A stretch of DNA of 64,000 nt from positions 124,001 to 188,000 of the forward strand of contig CAVONB010000014.1 in the NCBI GenBank assembly GCA_963697205.1. Reading direction: 5' to 3'. Shown here in pieces: positions 18,540 through 27,348 of the stretch. The first letter of the stretch is position 1; each line of letters begins with the position of its first letter. The stretch is from CAVONB01 sp963697205. Lineage in GTDB: Bacteria; Pseudomonadota; Alphaproteobacteria; Rhizobiales; Hyphomicrobiaceae. Position numbers and translations under genes: made by a program. Below the pieces are notes generated by a model, which ran no database searches, had not been told where the DNA came from, and saw only the letters and a program-made list of their open reading frames with translations.

Positions 18540-18852
18540 GATGGCTCCTCCGAATCAGGGAGACCTCATCGGCCGTCCCATTCATGGCGCTCTCGCGCCG
18601 GTGGGAGGAGCGGTCCACAGCATCAATACCTTGCGTTTTGGGGCAATTGAGATCTAGTCCGCAGTTGGGTGCCAAGCGACCGGCGACAGACGACGCAATT
18701 GGGACCCAATCCGTCCGGCCACGCATAAAATGCGACATTGCGCCTCATTGCCTATTGTGCGCACAGTTCTCCGTGAGACGTTGACCATCGAGTGTCGAGA
18801 AGAAGCCTGATGGCCGGGCGCCTCCAAGCAATAGCGAATGGGAGGCCATATA

Positions 18853-20253
18853 ATGAATATTCGCCCCGACCCAACTTTTCACGCATCGCCGAAATTGGCG
18901 ATGGAAGCACCGGTAGAGAATTTCGCATACACTTTACTTCTCAGTCCCGACTCCTCCAAGCCGGATGCTCTCGCCGTCGTCGACGTGAAGCACGGCTCGC
19001 CAACCTACTCCAGGGTCGTGCACACTGTGACGATGCCGAATACAGGCGACGAATTTCATCATTTTGGCTGGAACGCCTGTTCGTCGTCGCTTTCGCCGTT
19101 GACCGGCCATGCTTTCCTCGAACGGCGATTTCTGATCATTCCCGGACTTCGTTCGTCACGCATCTATGTGATCGATACCAAACCGGATCCGACCAAGGCC
19201 AAGATCCATAAGATCATCGAGCCGGAGGAGGTATTCAAGAAGACCGGGTATTCGCGCCCTCACACGATCCATTGCGGCCCAGAGGGAATCTACGTCAGCA
19301 CGCTGGGCGGCGGCGGAAAAAATGGCACGGACGGGCCTCCCGGTATCTTCATCATGGATTGTCAAACATTTGAGGTGCTGGGTCGCTGGGAGATTGACCG
19401 TGGGCTCCAGGACAAGCATTACGATTTCTGGTGGAACCTGCCGCGAGACTACATGGTCTCAAGCGAATGGGCTCTACCGCCGCAGTTCGAGAACGGTATC
19501 GTTCCCGAGGACCTACTCTCGAACAAGTACGGCCACCGCGTCCACTTTTGGGATTTGCGGCAACGACGTAACGTGCAGACGATTGACCTAGGGGCCAACC
19601 ATCAAATGGCCCTTGAGGTCCGACCCGCCCATGATCCAAGCCGAGAATATGGCTTCCTCGGAGTCGTCGTCGATACTACCAACCTCGAGGGTTCCATTTG
19701 GACCTGGTGGCGCGAGGGCGGCAAGTTCCACATCGAGAAAACCGCAACGATCCCGGCCGAGCCTGCGGAGAAAGACAAGCTGCCACCGCTTCTCCAGGGC
19801 TTCGGGGCGGTGCCGCCTCTGGTGACAGATATCGACCTCTCCATGGACGATAAGTTCCTCTACGTCTCCTGCTGGGGCACCGGAGAAATGCGCCAATACG
19901 ACGTCTCGGAGCCAAGAAAACCCAAGTTGACCGGGTCTGTGCATATCGGCGGCATCGCCAGGCGCACGCCGCATCCGAATGGCAAGGCTTATGGCGGCGG
20001 GCCGCAGATGGTGGAGATCAGCCGCGACGGCAAACGGGTCTACTGGACCAATTCTCTCTACTCGACCTGGGATGATCAGTTCTATCCGGACGGCGTGCCG
20101 GGCGCCGAAGTGATGGCTATCGCGAGCCCAGGCGGCGGCCTCGAATTGGCAAAGGACTACTGGGTGGGCTTCCCCGATGGCTATCGGGCTCACCAGATCC
20201 GACTCGACGGCGGGGACTGCTCGACCGACTCGTTCTGCTATCCGTCGGTTTGA
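18853..20253 (+). CDS. mtoX: methanethiol oxidase / selenium-binding protein 1 family
   Basis: Copper-dependent oxidase converting methanethiol to formaldehyde, sulfide and H2O2; bacterial MtoX is periplasmic or cytoplasmic by subtype. The full-length beta-propeller (466 residues) runs from DPTFHASPKLAMEAP to the C-terminus HQIRLDGGDCSTDSFCYPS. It includes HHFGWNACSSS, RPHTIHCGPEGIYVSTLGG and DIDLSMDDKFLYVSCWGTGEMRQYD, all family hallmarks. ATG 18853 has GGAGG seven bases upstream, so the earlier ATG at 18838 is not preferred. No signal peptide seen. The next gene starts inside its stop. Confidence 0.88.
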   Translation: MNIRPDPTFHASPKLAMEAPVENFAYTLLLSPDSSKPDALAVVDVKHGSPTYSRVVHTVTMPNTGDEFHHFGWNACSSSLSPLTGHAFLERRFLIIPGLRSSRIYVIDTKPDPTKAKIHKIIEPEEVFKKTGYSRPHTIHCGPEGIYVSTLGGGGKNGTDGPPGIFIMDCQTFEVLGRWEIDRGLQDKHYDFWWNLPRDYMVSSEWALPPQFENGIVPEDLLSNKYGHRVHFWDLRQRRNVQTIDLGANHQMALEVRPAHDPSREYGFLGVVVDTTNLEGSIWTWWREGGKFHIEKTATIPAEPAEKDKLPPLLQGFGAVPPLVTDIDLSMDDKFLYVSCWGTGEMRQYDVSEPRKPKLTGSVHIGGIARRTPHPNGKAYGGGPQMVEISRDGKRVYWTNSLYSTWDDQFYPDGVPGAEVMAIASPGGGLELAKDYWVGFPDGYRAHQIRLDGGDCSTDSFCYPSV

Positions 20254-20929
20254 CATTGACCAACATCGACTGGACTACTGCAGGATTGTGGGCGGCCGTT
20301 ATTGCGAGTGGCATCTATCACGGCGTCAATCCCGGAATGGGTTGGCCACTCGCGGTGTCTGCCGGTCTAATGGAAGGAAGATCGCGCGCATTCTGGACGG
20401 CGCTCGGTTCCTTGGCTCTTGGGCACCTGCTCTCGATGCTTGCCGCCATGCTGCCGTTTGTGCTTCTCGCGACCCTCTTGTCTTGGCAGCATCAGATCCA
20501 GATCAGCGCCAGTCTGCTAGTAATCGGCCTCGGCTGCTTCTTGCTTCTGCGGCCGGGGCACCCGCGTGTCCTGGCTCGAATCCCGCCATCACGGCTCGTA
20601 CTTTGGTCTTTTGCAATTGCCGTAGCCCATGGTGCCGGCCTGATGCTCGTTCCGATCTATCTCGGTCTGTGTCGCTCGGGCGACTTGGACAGCGGGCACC
20701 GGGCAGCCGGCATTCTGATCGATCCAAACTCCACATGGCGCTACTTGTTTCACTGATCCATACGCTCGCCGTGTTCGTCACAGGCGGAATTCTGGCGTGG
20801 CTAGTCTACCAATATCTAGGGCTGAAATTCGTGTCACGGAGCTGGTTCAATCTCGACCGCATCTGGGCAACTAGCTTGATTTTCGTTGGAGCATTGGCGC
20901 TCACATTCTCTGCCATTGGACCGCACTGA
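20250..20929 (+). pseudogene. polytopic membrane protein after mtoX, one frameshift
   Basis: Starts at TTG 20250 overlapping the mtoX stop (or TTG 20256). It has several hydrophobic helices and motifs SGIYHGVNPGMGWPLAVSAGL and AHGAGLMLVPIYLGLC. The frame ends at 20756, but the natural continuation (MALLVSLIHTLAVFVTGGILAWLVYQYLGLKFVSRSWFN in pieces) is in another frame from about 20735 to TGA 20929. One indel near 20725 joins them. Coupled to mtoX, so perhaps related to export or metal supply for it; function unknown. Confidence 0.7.
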
Positions 20930-21237
20930 GTGAGCCCTGGCAATTCCGACGACGATTCAATCGCCAAGCGCGGCAGGATCCACAAAAGTTCGCCTCGCGT
21001 CTTCGAGAGTAGTGGCGAGGTTTGCCAGAACCTCAACTATCTGGGGGCTCGTGGGCAGCCGGTCTCCGACCTATCGCGTCGGCCGCGAGCGAAACGTCGA
21101 GATCGGAGGTGCTGCGGACGTCAATCGAACGCCGCTCAAGCCCGCCCTTGATGGGGTGGACGACGCCCGCTCCCGGCATCGAAGTGCCATAGGGTGATCG
21201 TTGCAAAGCGAATCACCTGAGGGGGTCGTCCACCCCA
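20930..21237. other. intergenic region
   Basis: No gene recognised. It contains the inverted repeat at 21147-21242 that reaches into the tetR stop codon. Confidence 0.5.
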
Positions 21238-21242
21238 TCAAG
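21147..21242. repeat. 96-bp segment bounded by perfect 18-bp inverted repeats
   Basis: CTTGATGGGGTGGACGAC (21147-21164) is repeated inverted at 21225-21242 with a 60-base centre. The right arm ends in CCACCCCATCAAG, resembling the right end of IS1111-group copy B (GGTCCATACCATCAA). It may be a small nonautonomous element or a solo remnant of such an IS, or a long hairpin ending the tetR transcript. Confidence 0.6.
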
Positions 21243-21810
21243 CACGCCGCTTGATGAGCGTCAGCGCGGCTTCTTCCGCAGCCGTGCAATAGCTCTTGTC
21301 ACCATGAATAAGCACGAGCGCCATGGCACCTTCGGACAGCAGCCAAAGCTGACGCGCATGTTTCGCAGGGTCTGGGAGGCCCGCTTCGGAAAGCAAGTCA
21401 GCGAGGTGCGCCTCCAGCATCTGCTTGTGCTGACTGGCGATGCGGCGGGCAGGATGACCTGGAAGATCCGCAAGTTCCATCGCTAAGCGAGTGAAGCCCG
21501 AGCCTGGAAACCGAGGCTTGCTTGACCATTTCAGGAGCTCCTTGAAGAAGGAAGCAACGATCTCCTCCGGTCTGCCCGTGAGCTTTCGCCCGAACGTCTG
21601 GAAGGCAGCGAAAGCCATCTCATGCTGATCATCGAGCACCGCCTTCAACAGTGCATCCTTGCTGTCGAAGTGACTGTAGAGCGTGCGCTTCGTGATGCTG
21701 GCAGCCTCGGCGATCTCATCGACATTGACCCTTGTGAAGCCGCGATGCCGAAAGAGGGCATAGGCCGCGTCCATGATCTCCTTCCGGGTCTGCTCCTTCT
21801 TCCGGCGCAT
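21238..21810 (-). CDS. TetR/AcrR-family transcriptional repressor
   Basis: 190 residues with the N-terminal TetR helix-turn-helix (TRKEIMDAAYALFRHRGFTRVNVDEIAEAASITKRTLYSHF in sequence) and a C-terminal helical ligand domain. Divergent from the FAD-linked oxidase at 21907, with a palindrome between them (21826-21849) that is the natural operator. It probably represses itself and the oxidase. Confidence 0.88.
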   Translation of the reverse strand: MRRKKEQTRKEIMDAAYALFRHRGFTRVNVDEIAEAASITKRTLYSHFDSKDALLKAVLDDQHEMAFAAFQTFGRKLTGRPEEIVASFFKELLKWSSKPRFPGSGFTRLAMELADLPGHPARRIASQHKQMLEAHLADLLSEAGLPDPAKHARQLWLLSEGAMALVLIHGDKSYCTAAEEAALTLIKRRA

Positions 21811-21825
21811 CTGCAGAGCCTCCCA

Positions 21826-21849
21826 TAAGTATACTGGATAGTGAGTTTA
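21826..21849. promoter_or_regulatory. candidate TetR operator
   Basis: Imperfect dyad TAAGTATACT-GGAT-AGTGAGTTTA in the 96-base gap between tetR and the divergent oxidase gene. The conserved arms are TAA..ACT and AGT..TTA. Position and symmetry suit autoregulation. Confidence 0.45.
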
Positions 21850-21906
21850 CGGGAGCGGATGCCACGCCGATAGTCGCGAAGCCTGCCCCAGCACAAGGAG
21901 TTCGGC

Positions 21907-23307
21907 ATGACTGCCAGCCCCCGCCTACCTCCATCCCACGTTTCGATCGACGAGGCGCTTCGCCAGCTTGCCGCAATGTTCGGAAATCGATTGGTCACGT
22001 CGCAAGCGGTGCGCGAGCAGCATACAAACATCACCACCTGGTCTCATGCCGGCATTCCGGATGGGGTCGTCTTCCCCCAGACTACGGAAGACGTGCAGGC
22101 GGCAGTAAGAATTTGCGCCCGTCATGGCGTCCCTATCATCCCCTTCGGTGCAGGGTCCTCGCTCGAAGGGCATCTAAACGCACCGCTTGGCGGCATCTCG
22201 TTCGATATGAGGGACATGAATCGGATCGTTGCGGTTCATGTCGAGGACGCGGATTGCGTCGTCGAGCCTGGCGTTACGCGTGTGCAATTGAATGAGCATT
22301 TGAGGGACCAGGGCTTGTTCTTTCCAATCGATCCGGGAGCAGAGGCTCATCTCGGCGGCATGGCCGCAACGCGCGCGTCCGGTACGACAGCAGTGCGGTA
22401 CGGCACGATGAAGGATGCCGTCCTCGCCATGAAAGTCGCATTGCCGTCGGGAGAGCTTCTGACGACTTCGCGTCGTGCCCGCAAGTCGTCGGCCGGCTAT
22501 GACCTGACGCGGCTCTTCGTCGGTTCTGAAGGCACGCTCGGCATCATCACCGAGTTGACCCTGAGGCTGCATCCAATCCCCGAAGCCATCGCAGGCGGTG
22601 TTGCGAGATTTCCGAGCATCCAAGCTGCTTGCGATGCCGCAATCATGGCCATCCAATCAGGCATCCCCCTAGCACGCATCGAGCTTGTCGACGAGCAGCA
22701 GATCGCCATCTGCAATGCATACTCGAAGCTGGAACTGGCCGAGCAGCCAACCCTCTTCCTTGAGTTCCACGGCAGCGACGCCTCGGTGAAGGAGCAGTCC
22801 GAGCGGTTTTCGAAGATTGTCGAAGAATATAACGGTGGCCCGTTCGAATGGAGCGCGCGGGCGGAGGACAGAACCCGTCTGTGGAAGGCGCGTCACGACA
22901 TGTTTTGGGCGGATAAGGCCTACCGGCCCAATTCCCAGGTCGTCGTCACCGACGTGTGCGTTCCGATCTCGCGCCTCGCGGAATGCGTGATCGAAACACA
23001 GAAAGATATCAAGGAGAGCCGTTTGATCGCCCCCCTCTTCGGCCATGTGGGCGATGGCAACTTTCACACGGTGGTTTCCGTGATGATGGACGACGCCGAC
23101 GAAGTGGCCCGCGCCAACGCTTTTGTTTCGCGCTTGTCAGCGCGAGCGATTGCGATGGAAGGCACCTGCACGGGCGAGCACGGCATCGGAGACGGCAAGC
23201 AGAGCTACCTGAATGATGAACTGGGCGACCCAGCAATAGGCGTCATGCGGGCGGTCAAGAAGGCGATCGATCCCGGACAGATCATGAACCCGGGCAAGAT
23301 CGTCTGA
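21907..23307 (+). CDS. FAD-binding oxidase, GlcD / D-lactate dehydrogenase family
   Basis: 466 residues. The N-terminal PCMH FAD domain shows GVVFPQTTEDVQAAVRIC, PFGAGSSLEGH and VGSEGTLGIITELTLRL. The C-terminal FAD-oxidase domain shows FGHVGDGNFH, GTCTGEHGIG and ending MRAVKKAIDPGQIMNPGKI. Such enzymes oxidise D-2-hydroxyacids (glycolate, D-lactate) and pass electrons to quinone or cytochrome. Controlled by the divergent TetR. Two D-2-hydroxyacid dehydrogenases at 26-28 kb act on similar chemistry. Confidence 0.9.
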   Translation: MTASPRLPPSHVSIDEALRQLAAMFGNRLVTSQAVREQHTNITTWSHAGIPDGVVFPQTTEDVQAAVRICARHGVPIIPFGAGSSLEGHLNAPLGGISFDMRDMNRIVAVHVEDADCVVEPGVTRVQLNEHLRDQGLFFPIDPGAEAHLGGMAATRASGTTAVRYGTMKDAVLAMKVALPSGELLTTSRRARKSSAGYDLTRLFVGSEGTLGIITELTLRLHPIPEAIAGGVARFPSIQAACDAAIMAIQSGIPLARIELVDEQQIAICNAYSKLELAEQPTLFLEFHGSDASVKEQSERFSKIVEEYNGGPFEWSARAEDRTRLWKARHDMFWADKAYRPNSQVVVTDVCVPISRLAECVIETQKDIKESRLIAPLFGHVGDGNFHTVVSVMMDDADEVARANAFVSRLSARAIAMEGTCTGEHGIGDGKQSYLNDELGDPAIGVMRAVKKAIDPGQIMNPGKIV

Positions 23308-23433
23308 GACGTCGACTGCTGTCGCAACGGCGGACAGAGCGGACATTTTTTACTGCGACTCGCCCTACATGCTGCGCCGCAAGATTCGCCGCGCAACGAT
23401 AACCGAATCGGGATGCTAGGAAAGCAGACGCTG

Positions 23434-23937
23434 TCAGATCGTCCGTGTCTCTGGACGTCCGTAGCTGTGCAGGTTTCTCGGACATCGGCATCGGAGACGG
23501 CGCCGCTTGCTTGGCGCCGATGTTCGAGAAGCGCCAAGGCATTGTTTCTTTCGCTCCGCAGACCACGCAAGCCGGTATTGCGGATGCGCATCGTATGTGT
23601 GGCCGCATCCAGCGCACACTACCTGCTGTACCCAGAATGCATGTAAGAGCCGCTCCTCGGCGCCACTCTCGTCGATTGCGCGATAGTACGGTGCAAGTTG
23701 CTGTCCCACTCTTTCAGCTAGCTGTTCGACTAGTGGAGCGAGAGCAGGCAGTGCATGAAGGCGTCCCTGGAAATCAGAGACGACCGACGCAACTGGTTCA
23801 ACATCGGTTCCGTACACGTCGGCCCCGAGCCGTGATGCCTCAAGTACCATCACCCCACCGCCCATGAATGGATCGAGCACAGTGAGTCCCTCGCAGGATG
23901 CTCCCCCGTAATACGCGCTCCAGAAGTCATCCGACAA
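23434..23937 (-). pseudogene. DNA methylase-like fragment
   Basis: The N-terminal part LDPFMGGGVMVLEASRLGADVYGTDVEP is the SAM/adenine-methylase DPFMGGG motif followed by the acidic ribose-binding strand. A Cys-rich segment follows (VQQVVCAGCGHTYDAHPQYRLAWS). The frame then turns to unrelated sequence after AERKKQ, and upstream sequence meets a stop at about 23975. Neither end is complete, so it is a remnant of an adenine-specific DNA methylase-type gene. Confidence 0.55.
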
Positions 23938-24045
23938 CCGCGGAGCCGCTTCAGTCCTGGTGGGGTCATTGGGCTAGGAAGTTGCGATCACGGTCCGGCA
24001 AATCGACAAGCGCCCCAGTGGCGAACAAGATGTTCGAAACTGCCC

Positions 24046-24825
24046 TCAGCCCTCGAGTTCGTCGCCGCGCACCTCCTCCGGCGTAATCAGCACCGTCATA
24101 CCCTCCCACACCAAGCTCACGTCGATGCGAACACCTGCATCCAGCGCCCGCACCAAGTCCGTACCGTCATCGAGCTCCCGGTCCGATGGCGGCATCGCCA
24201 CCAGGCGGTCGAGTGCCCCGCGCCGCCATGCATGCACAGGCACAAATTTGTAGATATCCGTCGTGGAGAGCTGCGCGGCATTACGGCGAATGTCGACCAA
24301 TGTACCAACGCGACCACCCTCGACGGGATGGACCTCGCGCAGCGAGTTCCAATCGACCGATGCCTTGACGACCTGGGCATCGTTGGCCTCGCCCGCGCCC
24401 AGCGGGGACACGAGTGTCGCCACGCCAACCTCCGAGGACGCTAGCGCATACATCAACGCTTGCAGGTAAAACGGTTGCAGCGCGGGCATGTCGTCGGGTA
24501 CGGCGACAACAATGTCGTGTGTGTAGTAGCGGTCGAAGCGGTTGACGGTGGCCGCGATGCGCTCCGCTCCTGATTGCGAACGGTAATTGTGCTTGCACCC
24601 GAAGGCGTCGAGATCGGTCCGTACCGTGTAAGCACCCGCCGCCAGTGCACTCTCCTCGCCTGCCTCGTCGACGCTATCGACGATCACGCTGCCGATTCCA
24701 GAAGCCTTGACACGGCGCCAGGCACTGACCAGCCGCGGCTCGCCGTCGTCGGGCACGATCTGCGGCGGCGGCGCCCAGCCGAGCCCCAGCTGAGAGGCGA
24801 CCACGATCAGGGGGTTGAAGATCAT
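24046..24825 (-). CDS. KdsB-like cytidylyltransferase family protein
   Basis: 259 residues from ATG 24825 (MIFNPLIVVASQLGLGW). It aligns by eye with CMP-KDO synthetase: NPLIVVAS at the start, RFDRYYTHDIVVAVPDDMPAL in place of the uncertain-phosphate region, IYKFVPVHAWRRGALDRLVAMPPSDRELDDGTDLVRALDAG matching the KdsB YRHIGLYAYR...L block, then a final TPEEV. The usual N-terminal nucleotide loop (RLPGKPL) reads APPPQIV, so catalysis is doubtful. No KDO genes are adjacent. Probably a divergent sugar-nucleotide homologue. Confidence 0.55.
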   Translation of the reverse strand: MIFNPLIVVASQLGLGWAPPPQIVPDDGEPRLVSAWRRVKASGIGSVIVDSVDEAGEESALAAGAYTVRTDLDAFGCKHNYRSQSGAERIAATVNRFDRYYTHDIVVAVPDDMPALQPFYLQALMYALASSEVGVATLVSPLGAGEANDAQVVKASVDWNSLREVHPVEGGRVGTLVDIRRNAAQLSTTDIYKFVPVHAWRRGALDRLVAMPPSDRELDDGTDLVRALDAGVRIDVSLVWEGMTVLITPEEVRGDELEG

Positions 24826-24920
24826 CGAGCGATTGAGGTCGAAATCGAATTGCACGGGGAGGATGCCCTGAGGCGATCGGCGATCGCAGGCGGCGGCCGA
24901 GCCGCCGCCGCAAGTCCCGG

Positions 24921-26264
24921 TCAGGTGGTTTGCGGATAGCCGAAGACCTCGGCGTGATGGAACTCGCCCGGGCGATAGCCGGCCACAGCTTCCGCCATGT
25001 GCTCCATCTTGGTGAAGATGGAGGGTCCGTTCTTCGTCACCAGCACGTTCTCTTCGAGGCGACACGTCTGCGGCAGGCCAGGGTGGCCCGCGAACGTCTC
25101 GATGGCGAAGTACATGTTCTCCTTGATCTCTGCGGGATATTTCAGCGAGTACGCGCGGCTCATCCACATGCCTTCGTAAAGAGTCATGCCGATCGAGTGC
25201 GCGAACTGCTGCAGCGTGACCGTGCCGTAAGTGTCGTCGTCGTACTTCGGGAATTTGGATACGACATCGGCGCTCGTCTTGCCGGGCCTGAGGTTTTCGA
25301 GACCCGCGTACATGGAGTCATAGGTTTCACGATAGAGGTCGATCTCCTTCTGGCTCATCTTCGCCGCACACTTGAAGGTGCGCACGTAGTCGATGAAGTA
25401 TCCGCCCGGCCCTACCGCGTTGATGTCCACGATCATCAGGTCACCCTGCTGGATGAGCTTGTCCGTCGCCCAGCGACGATAAGGGCTCGTGTTGCCGCCG
25501 GAAGCGACAATGATGTCGTAGATGATTTCGCAACCGCGCGAGAGCATGAACTCGTGAACCTTGGCCTCGATCTGTCGCTCTGTGATGCCCGGTCGCAGCC
25601 ATTCGTGCTTGACGTGCCACATAGCCGCGTCGCCGATGCTGGCCGCCATCTTCAACTGCTCAATCTCGTCGACCGTCTTCACGACACGCGCACGAGAGAT
25701 AGCGGGCCAGCCGTTGACCACCTTGATGCCGGCTTTCTCGAAGGCATGCAGGCCTGGCAGATCGAGCTGATCGATACCGATCTTGTCCTTCTCGACGCCG
25801 TTCTCCTTCAAGACCTCGTACACCGAGCGTGCCATCTTGTCGGCCATCTCACCGATCGCGCCTTCAGCCCACTGCCATGTCATGGCGGGACGGATGTTGC
25901 CGCTGAGCCAGGGCAGGTCGAGATGCGCGTTGTGCATGTCGGAGCCAGCCGTCTCGAACAGAACCGGCTCCCCGCCACGAGGCAGCACCGCATAGCGGAT
26001 GTTGATGTTGTATTTCCAGTTGCCCTGGTAGGAACCAGTGATGTAGCGGATGTTGGCTCCGGAGAAAAAGACCAGCGCGCCGAGGTCGTCGGCTTCCATT
26101 TCGGCGCGCGCCCGTGCAAGGCGCTGGTTCCGCAATCGCTCATGATCGACGCGATACTGCCAGTCCGTACCGTTCAGGCTATACAGTCGGCGCGGGTTCC
26201 AGTGGTGCTGCTCCTGGATAAAGCCCGTTTCGAGTTCGTAGCCCGCGTGAGGATTGAGGGGCAT
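24921..26264 (-). CDS. M24-family metallohydrolase (Xaa-Pro peptidase/creatinase fold)
   Basis: 447 residues from ATG 26264. The pita-bread domain carries metal ligands in order: DINAVGPGGYFIDYVRT (two Asp), HSIGMTLYEG (His), AIETFAG (Glu) and RLEENVLVT (Glu). The N-terminal creatinase-like domain has LVFFSGANIRYITG. Family members include aminopeptidase P, creatinase, ectoine hydrolase and the DMSP lyase DddP; overall length and NIRY motif resemble the DddP/creatinase side. It is followed by nothing on this strand but preceded by two dehydrogenases transcribed the same way. Confidence 0.85.
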   Translation of the reverse strand: MPLNPHAGYELETGFIQEQHHWNPRRLYSLNGTDWQYRVDHERLRNQRLARARAEMEADDLGALVFFSGANIRYITGSYQGNWKYNINIRYAVLPRGGEPVLFETAGSDMHNAHLDLPWLSGNIRPAMTWQWAEGAIGEMADKMARSVYEVLKENGVEKDKIGIDQLDLPGLHAFEKAGIKVVNGWPAISRARVVKTVDEIEQLKMAASIGDAAMWHVKHEWLRPGITERQIEAKVHEFMLSRGCEIIYDIIVASGGNTSPYRRWATDKLIQQGDLMIVDINAVGPGGYFIDYVRTFKCAAKMSQKEIDLYRETYDSMYAGLENLRPGKTSADVVSKFPKYDDDTYGTVTLQQFAHSIGMTLYEGMWMSRAYSLKYPAEIKENMYFAIETFAGHPGLPQTCRLEENVLVTKNGPSIFTKMEHMAEAVAGYRPGEFHHAEVFGYPQTT

Positions 26265-26326
26265 CTGAAGTCTCCTTGGTTTTAGCCGGCGCATCGGGTG
26301 GCACGGCTCGGATGGGCATGGTGGTT

Positions 26327-27289
26327 TCAGACCGTCTTGACGGGATAAATCGGGGCTTCACCGCTCAGAACGCGGGCCACATCACCGGCGCACTTGGATT
26401 GAAGCTCCTCCAATGCCTCGACCGAATAGAAGCCCGTGTGCGGCGTGAGAATCACATTGTCGCGCCCGAGCAATGCAGAATCCTTATCCAGCGGCTCAAC
26501 GGTGACGACGTCTAGGGCCGCGCCGCCGAGCTGCCCGCTGTCGAGCGCAGCAACGAGCGCGTCCTCGTCGATCAGTGGCCCGCGCGCGGTGTTCACGATC
26601 AGCGCCCCGCGCTTCATCCTCGCGAAGGCTGCCGCATTAAACAGGCCGTGCGTCGACGGCATCAGCGGAGCGTGCACCGACACGAAATCAGCGGTCGTGA
26701 ACAGTGCGTCCAACGAGAGGCCCGCGACACCGGCCGCCTGCAAGGCTTCGGGCGCCACGAATGGATCATGCGCGACGACGTTGAGCCCAAACGCCTTGGC
26801 CTTCGGCGCCAGCGCGCGGGGGATGTTGCCAAATCCGATCAATCCGAGCGTCCGTCCCGCAAGGCGGTGGATCGGCACGACAGCCGGCATCTCCCAACGG
26901 CCGGCCTGCACGAGCTGGTTGGAAAACGGCACCTTCCGGGTCAGCGCGAGCAGCAGCGCCATTGCGTGGTCGGAGACCTCGTGGATGCAGTAATCCGGCA
27001 CGTAGGTGACAGTGATGCCGTGCGCCCTGGCTGCTGGCAGGTCGATGTTGTCGACGCCCAGCCCGAAGCGACCGATGGCCTTGCACCTATCCAGACGCTC
27101 GATCACCCCGCGATCAATCTTGGCATAGGTGACGAGCAATCCGTCGGCGTCCTTGGCGACGGCGACGATGTCGTCAGGATTGGTACTTTTGGAGATCCTC
27201 AGCTCGGGTGAAATCCGGGCCAGCGCCTTCCGCGCAGGATCAAGCGTGGGGAACGGGCTGTCCGCAACGGCGATGATAGGTTGGACCAT
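26327..27289 (-). CDS. D-2-hydroxyacid dehydrogenase, C-terminal-dehydrogenase type
   Basis: 320 residues. Substrate domain then Rossmann domain: TLGLIGFGNIPRALAPKAKAFG (GxGxxP variant of the NAD loop), NTARGPLIDEDAL with catalytic Arg, VVTVEPLDKDS with Glu, and LTPHTGFYS with the His. ATG 27289. Lies 62 bases after the 27349-28329 dehydrogenase stop is passed on the transcript, and 62 bases before the M24 gene start, so the three likely form one operon. Substrate unknown; hydroxypyruvate, phosphoglycerate or aromatic D-hydroxyacids are options. Confidence 0.88.
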   Translation of the reverse strand: MVQPIIAVADSPFPTLDPARKALARISPELRISKSTNPDDIVAVAKDADGLLVTYAKIDRGVIERLDRCKAIGRFGLGVDNIDLPAARAHGITVTYVPDYCIHEVSDHAMALLLALTRKVPFSNQLVQAGRWEMPAVVPIHRLAGRTLGLIGFGNIPRALAPKAKAFGLNVVAHDPFVAPEALQAAGVAGLSLDALFTTADFVSVHAPLMPSTHGLFNAAAFARMKRGALIVNTARGPLIDEDALVAALDSGQLGGAALDVVTVEPLDKDSALLGRDNVILTPHTGFYSVEALEELQSKCAGDVARVLSGEAPIYPVKTV

Positions 27290-27348
27290 AGCTGCTCCCC
27301 TCATCTCGGCAGCGCGACGGTCAAGGCCGCAGCGGCCATCTACTTCGC

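Larger units (their letters stand above)
17222..18625 (-). mobile_element. IS1111-group element (IS110 family), copy A
   Basis: About 1.4 kb. Perfect 13-base inverted repeats TGTGGACCGCTCC at 17224-17236 and 18607-18619 lie just inside the ends, a mark of the IS1111 group, since IS110-group elements lack them. The dinucleotide CA is found at both junctions (17220-17221 and 18624-18625), which would be the recombination core. The transposase gene is 17499-18539. The long noncoding part lies on its 3' side. Outer ends were inferred by aligning with copy B, whose insertion site is known. Confidence 0.8.
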
